Source: Stenopsyche tienmushanensis (taxonomy: Eukaryota > Arthropoda > Insecta > Trichoptera > Stenopsychidae). Taken from it: a stretch of DNA of 64,000 nucleotides. Where the stretch lies: contig WACJ01000527.1 of assembly GCA_008973525.1 (NCBI GenBank), positions 248,001 through 312,000 on the forward strand. Reading direction: 5' to 3'. Shown in pieces: positions 50,380-61,493 of the stretch. Below the pieces are notes generated by a model. The model did not search any database, was not told the DNA's origin, and saw only the letters and a program-made list of their open reading frames with translations. The position numbers and the translations under genes are program-made. How positions within the stretch are numbered: position 1 is the first letter of the stretch; each line of letters starts with the position of its first letter.

Positions 50380-50941
50380 AAAAGAGCTCATCTCAGAGAG
50401 AATCTCATGCATTCTTTCAATAGTTTTTCATAATAATTTACATTTAGTATTAATACATTTATATTCGTACGTTCAGTTGATCCGTCGAATTAAGCTAGGC
50501 GACAATCAGTGCGTGTTCGGTTCTTAGGTTATACGGTTTGGCTCAATCGTCAGAGGGATATATCTTAACAAATAAAGTGCAGTGTTGTTCCAGAATGCGT
50601 CCCATACTCCAGGATCTATTCTGAACGTCATGCAGTGTCGATACTCAGGCAAGTGTTCTTAGTTTTTTAAGTGTTTTGTACTGCGACTTATAGTAAATTG
50701 GAGGTCCTTGATGTCTATTTTAAGATGTAGGATTTAAAGCCGATAAATTATGTTTTTTTTTAAAGCCACGATAAAATTTTGATTTTATTGTCACAATAGA
50801 CTCTTACATAGAGTGCGGAATAAGATGTCGATAGTTGAATACAGTAGGATGGTTTCAATGGGTGTCTGATGAGCTGTGCGCCTGGTCGTGGCGGAATCTT
50901 CAAATCGTCATGCAGTCTGACCTCTGAGGAAAGATTCATAA

Positions 50942-52005
50942 TCATCATCATCATCATCAGTCTGTGTTCGTCCACCGTTGAACGCATGAGCCTTCATCCC
51001 TCTCGATCCTCCGCTTTCCGCATCCAGCTTCATCCCGCTATTCTTTCGATGTCGTCAGTCTTACAGGGGTCTCCACTCCAACACTTTTTTTCCCCATCGA
51101 CCGTCGTTTCTTCGACACATTTGTCTCCCCCATTGCCACTTAAGTGTGTCAATTCTTTCAGTAGCGTCTACTACTCGAGTTCTTCTTCGGATATCCTCGT
51201 TTCTGATTCTATATTATAAAGACACTCCGAGCATAGATATCTCTATGGCACGCTGGGAAAATTTTATTCGTTAACACTGGGATGATGCGTTGGTTAAATG
51301 CTGCCATCCCAGTGGTATTCGTCTGTCAATTTCTGTTGAGAAATTCTATCGTCCTAGTTGTATTACTTGTCCCAGATAAGTGTATTCATTTTCAACCTCA
51401 ATTTGTGTTCCCCCAATGGATATCGCCCCGAAGGTCTGAGAATTGTGACTATTTATCATGGCTTCGATTTTATCCATGTTCATTTTCAGACAAATTTTAC
51501 TTGACACTTCGTTTAGGTCTTGGAGCATGTCTTGAAGCTTTTCAGTCGATTCGGCTATTAATACTATGTCACAATTTCTCCACTTGTGTGTTGCCAATAC
51601 TGTGTCGGCACTTTTTCCAAGATAGCAGTTTAAATACATCTTCCAAAGCGTTTATGATAAGCTTGGGAGATAATTTATATTACAGCGTTGTAGTGAGTCT
51701 AAAACTGCCCAAGAAAGACAGTGGCTGATTATATTTTTCGGTTTTCTGGATGATTTGTCTTAGTATGTGGATATGCTCGATGATACTAAAGCCTTTTCTA
51801 AATCCAGCCTGTTTTCGAGGTTGAAATTTGTCAAATCGATCTGCCAGCCTATTAGTTTTAACTCTAGAGAATACTTTATATATATATGGGAGAGAAGCGA
51901 AATTGGACGATAGTTCTTAAGCAATGAATTGTCTCCTTTTTTAAAAAGTAATATACTCCAGGCCTTCGGGGCTTCCCTATGTACCCTGTTAAAGAGTTAA
52001 GATTT
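50942..52005 (-). mobile_element. 5'-truncated RTE-like LINE (reverse transcriptase remnant)
   Basis: The minus strand encodes, in order, PKAWSILLFKKGDNSLLKNY, RPISLLSHIYKVFSRVKTNR, QAGFRKGFSIIEHIHILRQI, then a deletion over the catalytic (F/Y)xDD region. Next come DIVLIAESTEKLQDMLQDLN (51346-51639 frame), YTYLGQVIQLGR, and the C-terminal block IRRRTRV, RIDTLKWQWGRQM, DGRWGKKVLEWRP, DDIERIAG, SWMRKAEDR. These are the RT and post-RT regions of non-LTR retrotransposons of the type often annotated as endonuclease-reverse transcriptase, probably RTE clade. The 3' end is a (GAT)n-type tail (+ strand ATCATCATC near 50944). The endonuclease and N-terminal RT are missing and frameshifts occur, so it is dead. 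The 148-codon + frame at 51282-51728 is its antisense shadow. Confidence 0.9.
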
Positions 52006-52019
52006 AGTAGTTTTTAATT

Positions 52020-52440
52020 ATTAGGAGTACCGTGAACCATTGACCTGCCAAACTATGCTGCATCTTTCAAAAACCACCAGTAATCAGAAAGAGCAATATA
52101 TGGAGAACAAAGTATCCCTTGAGCGTTTCCAAATATTTTTTTTACGAATTTCGCGACATAAGATCGAGCGTTATCATACAGAAGAATAACTTTGTAATAT
52201 CATTGTTCGTATTTCAGCCATATTTATTGTAAAGGACAGCTTAAAGGAATCAATTTCGGCCGATTGCCCGTAATGGAATTGCTAGGTTGCAGCAGCTCAT
52301 AGAGCACAGCCCTTTTGGTTCCACCAGATACACTGCATGATCTTCGTCTTTGACCCACAGCTAATTTTGTTTTTTTTAATATGATTAGGTTAACTCTTTT
52401 TGAGGTCATTATCGTGCCAGTGAGAAAAAAAATCCTTTTC
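52020..52440 (-). pseudogene. mariner transposase fragment A
   Basis: Reading leftwards, fragments give KIMQCIWWNQKGCA, LYELLQPSNSITGN, then LLYDNARSYVAKFVKK (the HDNARPH motif holding the second catalytic D), SPYIALSDYWWFLKDAA (third catalytic D, in SDY) and RSMVHG. Order and content match the D2-D3 half of a mariner transposase. Frameshifts and internal losses are frequent. It adjoins the 5' truncation point of the LINE at about 52005. Confidence 0.8.
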
Positions 52441-52805
52441 AAGAGTTAAAGGGTTAGATTGGTGTAAAACCTATCCGTAAATATATGACAGCCTTTTATA
52501 TCTTGGTTCGCGTGTTGTAGATTATTAAAAAGGTGTAGAACGAAAAACTAATAAAAGGTTAAAAGTATACGTTCTATCAAAATAATATTGAATTACTGAA
52601 CACAAATAATTTTCAAGATGTTCACTGCGCCACAACTTGACGCAGACTATTGTTTTATGCTCTTTACCTGCACCGATTCAATCCCTCTGAACCAATTATT
52701 TTCCATATTCCAGACGACAAATGAATGGTCAGACAATAAGAAGGTATTTTTAGAGTATTCACCTGATTCTTACATTTAAAAAAATACCAAAATCTTATTT
52801 GGAGT

Positions 52806-52868
52806 TCATAAAAACTGCCCGAGAAAAAACCGGCCACACGTAGTGGCCATGGGAGTTGTAAGGGTTAA
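52806..52868 (-). mobile_element. piggyBac-type MITE end inserted in a mariner fragment
   Basis: On the minus strand TTAA (52868-52865) is followed by CCCTTACAACTCCCATGG and a hairpin (GGCCAC-ACGTA-GTGGCC at 52832-52848). This is the usual structure of a piggyBac-type end. It cuts the mariner frame directly after DEIKNG. The partner end was not identified; a 60-bp TTAA-CTCTT...AAGAG-TTAA structure at 52391-52450 may be unrelated. Confidence 0.45.
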
Positions 52869-53075
52869 TCCATTTTTGATCTCGTCGTAAGTTTTGAAAA
52901 TTTTCCCGTCCCAATAATGCATCATAGACCTAAAAATATAGAAATCTGACGGTGTAACGTCTGGAGAATAAGGCAGATGTCGAATTGTCTTCCATTTAAG
53001 GCTGTTTATTTTATCCGCGTTATTTATGGATTTTTTTAAAACGTTTTTTTTAATATCATAAGCTATTTTACTCAA
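52869..53075 (-). pseudogene. mariner transposase fragment B
   Basis: The minus frame reads NADKINSLKWKTIRHLPYSP, then DVTPSDFYIFRSMMHYWDGK and IFKTYDEIKNG. This corresponds to the region around the third catalytic D (PSD) and the following helix of mariner transposases (YSPDLAPSD.HLFRS...L.GK.F......V). It is cut by the piggyBac-type end at 52868. It overlaps fragment A in content (both carry the SDY/PSD motif), so the two come from different insertions. Confidence 0.85.
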
Positions 53076-53599
53076 TAAAAATTTAAATGCTGGATAATAG
53101 TAGATTAAATTATCGAAGAGACTTTATCATACACCATATTGAATATTTATTTTGTATCTTGATGTAATAAAATTGATTAATACTGAGAATTACTCTTGTC
53201 ACAACGTTGCAATCATATTCATCCTAATTGTATTCTCTTACATGAAAAATATAATATACGAAGTAAACAGCGTGTATTGTGTACGAGTTTATTGTTCGTG
53301 GGAGATGTTATAAGGTATGAGAGAAATATAAGAGATGAAGAGTCTTGTTATGAGACATTTTTCTTCGAGTTGTTCTTATTGAGAGTACTCCCCGTAGAAT
53401 AAATGTAATATTTTCTCATAGTCGCTTTATGATATTCGTGTTTACTTTTATTTTTTTGCCTTTATGAGAACAACCTGCGCGTGCTTATCGCTTTGAAGGG
53501 TTATAATACAGCGGGTTATTATTTGAATACGTGTCAAATGTCGCTGGATGTATGAATGAAGCGAATATATTTTTTCGTCCAAGAAATCGGCTCGTCTCC
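53076..53599. other. AT-rich sequence without a recognised gene
   Basis: The upstream part of mariner fragment B may extend a little into this segment. The 68-codon + frame at 53196-53402 has no motif. Confidence 0.45.
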
Positions 53600-54369
53600 C
53601 TGGATCGTTAATCATTCATGTCGACATGGCGCTTTTTCAGTGCAACGGTCTATATACAATTCATCCTTGGCCTGGATGGATTGAGATCGATCTATTTTGA
53701 TTATTATCTGTACTTGATAAATTTGCGGGAAATGGCATAAATTTGAATTGATCACATAGCATTTGGACCTAAAATGAAACGTGTCGGCATCACGTGCCAC
53801 TTTGCCCGCCCAGCCGCACACTCAACAACCGCAAATATCCCGAGTGTCCCAACGGGCGAGGGGTGAAGGAATGAAGCAAAATTGTCAAAGACCAACAGCT
53901 GAGTGCTAGTCGCCCACCACATATCATCTATTACGAATCGTAACGAAAACAAACCCAGTTTCCGATTCCCTTCGTCGCGAAAACTCGCTCGCTGGTGAAC
54001 CAGCTTTCTATCATACCGGTTACATACGTGATCTGAAAAAAATGTGAAAATGTGCTCTCGCGCTTTATCTTAGCTTTTTTTGTCGATTAAATTCCGTGTT
54101 TGACGTGTTGTTACTGTGAAGAACAAAGATATATCAATAGATAATCCTCTGCGCAGCATATTGAGTGGGTGTTGACATTTTTCTTTAAATTCAGCATAAA
54201 AAACGTTTCTTTTATTAAGTAAATAATTCAACATGTAAAAAATATGTATGTGCTTTTGTAATAATTTTAGCGTGTGACATCTAATTACATTGATTGAAAA
54301 ATCATTATAAAAATGTAATAATTTGATCCTACTCAGTGCGATTAGTGTCGATTTTAAATCATATAATTT
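53600..54369 (+). promoter_or_regulatory. Promoter and 5' UTR region upstream of the 54.4-kb exon
   Basis: GC and CpG density rise here, most clearly 53770-53880 and 53960-54000, directly upstream of a coding-like exon on the same strand. CTACTCAGTGCG near 54330 contains TCAGT, an arthropod initiator core, about 65 bp before the likely start codon. No TATA box is well placed. Short minus-strand frames at 53612-53952 are taken as chance. Confidence 0.35.
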
Positions 54370-54399
54370 ATGACGTTTCGATATAGCATCGTGTCGAAA

Positions 54400-54623
54400 A
54401 TGTCATCGTTTAAAAAGGTCGATAAAACAGTTTACATTGATTCGACGCTGCAAGAAGAAATAGGTGGCGACGGAGAACTTGCGCTACCGGCCGCTACGCG
54501 TCGCATCGTCGACACACTGCAAGTGGATGATAAAGCTGGCGAAGTTACGCTACTCGCCGCTTCGAGTCGCCGCGTAGCGCGACGGCGCCGCGGTTGGACT
54601 GTTGTCGTTGGGCCAGAAATTCG
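54400..54623 (+). CDS. Coding-like first exon, product not recognised
   Basis: The frame opens at 54370, but the second ATG at 54400 has the better context (GAAAATG; A at -3) and is chosen. It encodes about 74 residues beginning MSSFKKVDKTVYIDSTLQEE, with an alanine-rich middle, a basic cluster RRVARRRRGW and the end VVVGPEI. Codons are GC-richer than the flanks and the frame spans the whole CpG-rich block, which supports real coding. The frame ends at CGG TAA, where the same bases form a donor (TTCG|GTAAAT at 54624), so an intron in phase 2 is likely. The phase and strand match the PDE4-like exon at 18445, so it may be another alternative first exon of that gene. Otherwise it starts a separate gene or is a 75-residue protein. 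Confidence 0.5.
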
Positions 54624-54755
54624 GTAAATTATTTTAAAAAATAATCAAACATAAATGTGATAAATTTACGCATGAACAGATTTATTTACATATGAGCGAT
54701 ATTATTTATAAAATTATTATTTTTAAATTTTCAATTTAAGAGTTTCAAAAGTCGC

Positions 54756-54768
54756 CAACAGGTGGCAT
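54756..54768 (+). promoter_or_regulatory. CTCF-like motif near the 54.4-kb exon
   Basis: CAACAGGTGGCAT, within GCCAACAGGTGGCATGCGC, resembles the insect CTCF core (AGRTGGCGC-like) and is identical to 9036-9048. It lies 130 bp after the exon. Binding is a guess from the motif. Confidence 0.25.
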
Positions 54769-54770
54769 GC

Positions 54771-55387
54771 GCCTTAAAAATATTTTTCAGCACAAAAAAA
54801 GAGCATATTTTCAAATACATGGATTCATGCGACGAGTCAAGTAAATAACAGACCTTGCAACAAAATGATTCGTTCGCATGCAACTCGCTATATATTATTC
54901 ATAAATCTGTCAAGTTGTAATTAGGGACAGGCTGCATGCAGAAATGCAATCCGAGCTTTGCTCTGTTTTGTGAACATAAATATCAAACCAACAGTAATAT
55001 ACTGCTGAAGTATATAGATATTGCAAACAAATATGGGCTTCCTTTTTTTTAAATTTGATTTGATTTTAAATCTAGAAATGTTATTCGAAAGCGATGATTT
55101 TACTCTCGGCCCACGCATATACGGTTATGTGATTTCAGAAAGATGTCGTGCGATTTAAATCTATGTTTTTTGAAGTTCAAAGTTCATTTAAAGGTATAAA
55201 ATAAAAGTATAAAAGTTCACATAATTCTATCCAAAAGTATGCTTTTTTCATTACAGCATTTAGTTGAGTGATTTATTCGTCCTCCTGAGAATCTAGTTTT
55301 ATCAGCTGATACCAACTCTTGTTTAGTTTAGACAATTTTATTACATTTAAGGGCAATTTATTTTGCTTACATGCCTGAAAAGGGAAT
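54771..55387. other. AT-rich sequence without a recognised gene
   Basis: Nothing recognised between the coding-like exon and the mariner at 55390. Confidence 0.5.
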
Positions 55388-55389
55388 TA

Positions 55390-56518
55390 TTAAGGGGACC
55401 CATAAGTAATCAATTATTTTGAAAGCGTGTCGTTACATGTCAGTTATCGTTGACGCGTCGACTAGAGATTGTGCATTTGGTTCTATCTTATTGAGTAGAC
55501 TCTAAACCTCATTTATTCACCAACAGATAAAAGTAAACTCGTTATCTACATCATGTCAGACACACAGCCGTCAGAAGAACATATTCGTCATTGTATGCTC
55601 TTCCACTTTAAAATGGGTTGTAAGGCAACACAGACATCTAAGAAAATTTGTGGTGTTTACGGCAAAATTCTTAAAGTCAACAAGTGTCAACGATTCTCAA
55701 ATGGCAATTTTAGCCTAGTTGATGACCACCGAAGTGGGAGACTTACTGAATTTGATACCGAGCTGCTGAAATCGCTAGTGGATTCAAATCCAAAATTAAG
55801 TGTGACAGAAATAACGTTAAGACTCGGGGCTACTTGGTCAACAGTGCAAAGACACTTGCACGCGATTGGCAAAATTATAAAAATTATCATAACTAGACAC
55901 CTTTACGAGAAATTTCTACACCGGATTATAACTTGTGATGAAAAATGGATATTATACGACAATTTTAAAAGAACTAAGCAGTGGCTTTCAACTAATCAAC
56001 CGGCTGTACCAACTCCTAAAACTTCTTTGACAATAAAAAAGGTCCTCTTGATTATATGGTGGGATTGTGGTGGGATAATACACTTTGAGTTTCTAAAACT
56101 AGGAGAAACTATTAATGCATAAATTTATTACTCATAATTAAACAGAGTAAATGCAAAGTTATTAGAAAAACATACAAATTTCGTTAATTGAAAAGGTGTA
56201 ATATTGCATCATGATAATGCAAGACCCCATGCAGCTAAAGTAACCCAGGAAAAAATTAGGAAACTAAATTGGGAACTGTTACCTCATTCACGATATTCGC
56301 CAAATATTGCGCCATCTAATTATTATTTATTCAAAGTTTTAGGCACTCTATTGAAAATAAGACGTTTAGAAATGTAAATGAAGTTGAAATTCAATCTAAA
56401 TAACTATCTTTCGTCATAGTCAGCCTCTTTTTATAAAAGAGAGATTGAAACTTTGCCTGAAAGATGGCAAAGAGTTGTAAATAATTCGAAATAATTGATT
56501 ACTTATGGGTCGTCTTAA
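55390..56518 (+). mobile_element. Nearly full-length mariner element, inactivated
   Basis: Inverted repeats of about 30 bp (TTAAGG/AC.GACCCATAAGTA at both ends) run from 55390 and back from 56518. TA duplications sit at 55388-55389 and 56519-56520. The 1129-bp element carries one transposase gene and lacks about 40 codons of the usual 1.3-kb form. It is the best-preserved transposon in the window. Confidence 0.95.
55553..56494 (+). pseudogene. mariner transposase, disrupted
   Basis: The first 189 codons (55553-56122) are open: an HTH-type DNA-binding region (EEHIRHCMLFHFKMG, later RLGATWSTVQRHLHAIGK), then a jump straight to FLHRIITCDEKWILYDN. This shows loss of about 40 codons between the HTH linker and the catalytic core. 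The first catalytic D is present (CDEKW). A stop follows GETINA, another comes soon after, and HHDNARPHAAK (second D) survives in frame. The third catalytic position is N instead of D (YSPNIAPSN) at the expected 34-residue spacing, through a GAT to AAT change. The C-terminus LPERWQRVVNNSK and its stop (56492-56494) are recognisable. It cannot produce an active enzyme. Confidence 0.95.
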
Positions 56519-56520
56519 TA

Positions 56521-58560
56521 AATCAATATTTAAAATTCATACAAGACATGAAATAGCATATATTTGATAATAGAATACTTTATATAAATTTGCATACAAA
56601 ATTTGTACGAATTGCGTCGAAATATTATTCTCTTTTTATTTCGCGCTCATCTTTCGGAATTGCATGTCAGGTTTTATTAAATTTATTGCGAGTATATATT
56701 TCGTTTTTTGCTCTTATATCTGAGAGAATTTTCACATTGGATCTCCTCAGTGAAATTATTTTCGTCTGGAATCTAAATTTTCATTTGTGTTTCAATGCGA
56801 AAAAAATCAATTGGGTTTAAAATTCGTAGATCTAATTTACCCTTAACGATCCAAAATACACAGAATTAGTAGAAACTATAATTACGGACGGCCTGAAACG
56901 TTGGTTCTGCAAATTATTGCTGATCGCTCCATCAATTTCGTCCACACTTCTCAGCCATGTAAATTTCAGGTGAAAATTGCCTCTGGCACTCAACTTTCAG
57001 CGATGTCAATTTGCGTTTTGATTGGATGCCTGAAAATTGTTTTTGATTGCAGCTCGAATATGGCAGCACTCAGACGCCTTAAATTTTGATGAAATAAAAT
57101 ATAGCCGAAATCATGGTCACATGATTAACGGAGGCGCCGAATATTATGCGATGAAAGGAAGCTTTAGCGGATGTACGTAATTGCTTCCTAAGCTACGATG
57201 GGAAGGCATTGTGATAAAAATATTCCAAATTTAGGCCTTTTGTTTAAAGCATAAAGGAACTCTGTTCGAGCTGATAAATTTATTAAAAGAAACGTGCGTC
57301 AAAATTGATACGAATCTCATCCCAGTATCGATGATCAATGCATTTCCACGAAAACTTTACTCGACAAAGGAAATGCTCTCCTTATAATCCCAAAGAAGAA
57401 AAAAACACTCGAATGTGCTCCAGTACAGAAAAAAAATTACACGTCGAGAGCTTTGCAGAAAAGAGTTTTCTCGCAACACAAAACCTGATATTCCTTCTTT
57501 ATTCCTTTTCGCAATCGATCGAGCAGCAAAGCGAAAAATGAACACTTTTCGATACAGATTTATGTAGAAATAGTTCGAGCGTTAGACAAAACCATCTAAA
57601 AATATTATAAAAATTAAACCCACGATGATAAATGTTTGTAATGATTTTATAAATATTATCATTTTGATAAAAGCCTTCGCCTCGCAGTATCATAAAACTT
57701 TGTTATTTTTCTATATGCACAGATTTAAGTACTATATATTTTTACGACACGATAAAGCCCAGCATAAATCGTTAAGAATTTTTTATTAAATATCATGCAA
57801 AAAGCCCCAGGCGTTCAAATATGAATGGGAATTGTTATATAAAAATATCTGACTAAGGCGCAGATATGATTAAACTCCATCTTTATAATAAATTAGTATA
57901 AAATTAATACCTCCGAACTTAACAAATTTATCGGTACGGTGAAATACTTTTTAACAGTCTGGATTTGAGCCCGAACCTTTATAATAAAAGTTATGGATAC
58001 GTTAAACACTTGGATAATCAGTTTAATTAATGATCATTATTATGTCCAAAAATATTCGACTTCAAACCGAAGAAGAAACTTTAAGAATTTCTTTCACAAA
58101 ATATGATCCTGATCAAGATAATAGCTTTTTATATGCTTCTCAAGCATGATTCCATCAGGACATGAATATATCTTGTTATTGTAAATTGTGACCTAGTTCT
58201 TGGAATTTCTTGGAAAATAATTCATCCTAATTGATTAAAAAGATCTAGATCCAGATTCATACACGAGTAGACTACCGCTAATGGAATGAGGACACGAAGT
58301 GCTTTTGCATCAGTTCTTGGAAACGTACAGCGTTGAGCATCAAATTTTCTTCATATTTCGGTTATTTTAAAAGCTCAATGTATTTCATTTACAAATTTGA
58401 TTTCGTCCAGTATTTAAAAAAGTAAGAAAGATTTGCCACGCGAATTAACTATAGAATAGCATTCGAATCCATGCAATTACACTTGGTTTTTATGCGATGG
58501 ATACGCTCCACGGGGAGTCGCACATAAAAAAAATCGCATTAAAAAGACATCAACTATAAA
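56521..58560. other. AT-rich presumed intronic sequence
   Basis: No recognised exon or transposon. Open frames of 60-76 codons at 56590, 56901 and 57338 have no motif. Confidence 0.5.
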
Positions 58561-58740
58561 AAAAACTGAGGCATAGGTTCCGTTATTTATAAAAATCGCA
58601 TAACTTCAAATCAATGTGATGTGCATTCGCATAAAAAAAAACTTTGTCCTCTGTATAAAAATGAGGGATAAGTTCCATCATTTTTGAAAACCGCATAACT
58701 TCAAAATCTCATAAAAAGATCCACATAAAAACAGACCCAA
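58561..58740. repeat. Two tandem units of about 96 bp with a CGCATAACTTCAAA core
   Basis: Unit 1 (58561 onwards: ACTGAGGCATAGGTTCCGTT, then ATAAAAATCGCATAACTTCA) and unit 2 (58657 onwards: ATGAGGGATAAGTTCCATCA, then GAAAACCGCATAACTTCAAA) align along their length. The core recurs inverted at 30401-30437. Poly-A runs separate the blocks. It looks like a satellite-like interspersed repeat of unknown class. Confidence 0.55.
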
Positions 58741-60852
58741 GACAGAAATACTTTGTCATCAATTGGAAAAAAATATATAATAATACATTTATTATTATTT
58801 TTAACTTGATTGACTGGTCTTTCACATCATCAACAGATCATTATTTAACTTTTCAAATGTTATTATGAGACATCAAAGGTCACTATAGTGATTCGGTTTT
58901 AACAAAAACACCTATTGTACCGAATCAATTATGGCGTGGTTCTGTTTAATTTAAATCACACGTTAATTAATTCCAGAAACATCTCGTTTGATAAATAATA
59001 AAAGCTTTCAACTAATTCGAATAGCACATTTACTGCGTAGCGTTGACTCGCTATAGTCTAATTTGCTATCGGCAATAATTATACATTGCGGATTTTTATA
59101 TTTCGACCTGGTTGGTTCTGCAGACAAAAAGAGCTTATATCAGCTCGTTATAAATATCCAACGGGCAAGCACAGAAAAAAGGATTTTTCAGAATGTAATT
59201 TTAGGCATTACAAAAGCCACTTGTTCGCTTTATTTTTTGGACACACCCGAGGTGGACCTTCCAGAAAAGCTCCGTTCGTTTTCGCAACAGCTTCGTTTTT
59301 GCTCCTTTTTATCGTGAAATCCGTGGCAGGTGTGGTCAACTGGCTGTGATTAAACGCGGCCATGGTCCCGAGCGGCATTCTTGAATCCCGGCCAAGTCGT
59401 CTCATTTTAACCTGGACAGCTGCGGGTTCAGATACCTCAGCCAGACGTTATCGAGATCTTCCGATATGAGAATTAACATCAATCCAGAAATAATACTTTA
59501 GGTGTCTCCGTGGGTAAATAACGAGATGATATTTGGATATTCCCGGAGCGTCATAGAATGATCTGGAATCGTTCGGGAGCGTCTTGCCTGCAGGCCGACG
59601 TAATTTGAAACGAAGTTTTGCGTGCCTCGCTTTCCGACGGAATAAATTACTTTCGCCTTCAATTTATTTTTATATTGAATATTATATACAATACGATTCA
59701 TATTTACTCAAAATATTTTAAAAGAACTCTCCTTCAAACGAAATCTATAATGGATTCATATTCGCGCTCATCATATAATTCAATTTCATTTTGCATGCAT
59801 TAAATTCAATACAGTCATATATGATGTATTTTTTCAAATATTGCACATTTTTATATCTGAAATGGAATGAAAATGATTTTATCTGAATTAAAATAATTAA
59901 AAGCAGAGGAATATCATATCAAAATGAAACTCGGACACTGCTCTTGAAATTCAAAATGTGACTATGATTGATAAAATATTTTTTATCATCGTTTGCAAAT
60001 TTAATTTAATTTTAATTAGAGGCAGAATTTAACTATAGTCTCATTTAATTTAAGTAAATTTTTTAACATCGTTTAAATCACTCATCAATCGCCATATGTT
60101 GTTTCTCTTTGATAATGTCTTATAGATGTAACATAAGCACGTTTTTTCTCAACGTGTTGTAATTCAGTACATTTTAATTTTAAAACTTAAGCTTAAGCAA
60201 AAATCAAATAAAATACAAGTTTATGGTTTTTAAAAATAAAATTCGTACACATGAAAATTGTTTAATGTTTAATCTCACTTTATTACGTAATTTTTTTAAT
60301 TTCTTTTTTCAATAGAACATATCTCTAAGAATGTTGTCTATAATTTTGGTAAAGAAATTCAGATTATTTCAATGCTTTACAACTAATTTGCGAAATACGC
60401 TCGAAGCAATCACTACATCCAGATTGCGCCCCAATGGCTCTGAGACTGCCATGATCGCAAGATTACCCCTATTCCTGCTTCTGTTTGCAGGCCAGAGGTT
60501 CCTGTTAGAGATCTTTCTTATTTTTGTTCTAATAAGGGAGCAAATTAAATTTTTAAAAATGTTAACTGAATGAATGAATTAGCATTTGGATAATAAGAGA
60601 CCTGTACAAAATGCTTCGAAACTCGAACACCTAACTAATAAATTGATACAAAATGTATTTAATTATTAAAGCTTAGCTATTTGTCTACATCTTGACTCAA
60701 TAGAAAATATATGAAATGCTTTTTGGGTCTCATACTAACATAAAATTACTACTGATGAAGCCCCTCAGTATTCATAGTATCCGGAAGGCGCAGATTCTTG
60801 GTGTGATTGGTAGAAACGTGAAATTACAAGATCATTATATTTGTACAAACAT
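58741..60852. other. AT-rich sequence, mostly unassigned
   Basis: GC rises at 59200-59450 without a clear exon. Overlapping open frames at 59063-59405 on both strands have no motif. The 80-codon frame at 60331-60573 might be an upstream part of the Mutator-like remnant, but no conserved motif supports that. Confidence 0.4.
59919..59939 (+). repeat. 21-bp direct repeat, copy 1
   Basis: TCAAAATGAAACTCGGACAC followed by T is identical to 61494-61514 in the same orientation, and the two copies bracket the Mutator-like remnant. Read in reverse from 59940 the sequence begins CAGTGTCCGAG, which resembles a Tc1-type terminal repeat. It may be the end of an unrelated element. Confidence 0.5.
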
Positions 60853-61243
60853 CCTTTCGCTCTTAACGATGGAGTTAAGAAATTCTTAAGGTCCATTTAT
60901 AAAGAATCAACGTCTGATGATTTACTGGAAAAATTCCTTAGTTCGAATACAACGAGTTAACGCGTGTGTATGGTCTCTGGTACCGAAATATATTTTTTGT
61001 GGCAAGAAAATAATTTAAATTGTGACACATACTATAGCTTATATTTTTAGCAAAGGATTTAAACCTATTTTAAGAATAATGGTCGTCATGGGGATCACAA
61101 TTGGTCCAGATGCCTTATACGCCTTGTCAACCGCCGAGGCTCCGTATCTTCTAAAGAAGCTCGAACAGCTTGTAGAAACGCCAAATCAGCCAAAAAAAAA
61201 CAAGGATGAATTGATATATGGAGCTGGAATCGCTGATTATTAG
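60853..61243 (+). pseudogene. Mutator-like transposase remnant, copy 2
   Basis: One frame reads LNDGVKKFLRSIYKESTSDD then LLEKFLSSNT. After a frameshift comes RVNACVWSLVPKYIFCGKKI, a stop, then VTHTIAYIFSKGFKPILRIM, VVMGITIGPDAL and a lysine-rich tail ending LIYGAGIADY and a stop at 61241-61243. The N...VW.L.PK..F.GKK, FN/SKGF..ILR.M..(L/M)G and terminal YG.GI blocks match copy 1 (32801-33283) and the same arthropod transposase family. The last 73 codons (61022-61243) are uninterrupted. A stop, a frameshift and loss of the N-terminal part make it nonfunctional. Confidence 0.6.
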
Positions 61244-61493
61244 TATATTTCCCTTTTAAATAATTTTTACGTACTTAAAACATTTAACGCGTTATTCTCG
61301 AAATTACATTTTTGCATGTGGTGTTGAAAGAATTTCGAAAAACCATGTGCTTTTTATCCAAAAAATTTATTTCAAATCAGCGTCATTTTGTTACTTTTAA
61401 GCAAAAATTGAGTGTTAATTCAGTATTTTATAAAAATACCATAACAAATCCCAAAAATGTCATTATACGGTGTATTTACTGTGCAAAATTATG

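Noticed and set aside
51282..51728. 148-codon plus-strand frame, the second longest open frame in the window
   Set aside because: It is the antisense shadow of the LINE reverse transcriptase encoded on the minus strand.
59063..59405. Overlapping frames of 65-87 codons on both strands in a GC-raised segment
   Set aside because: Three overlapping frames without any motif; no splice borders that would select one.
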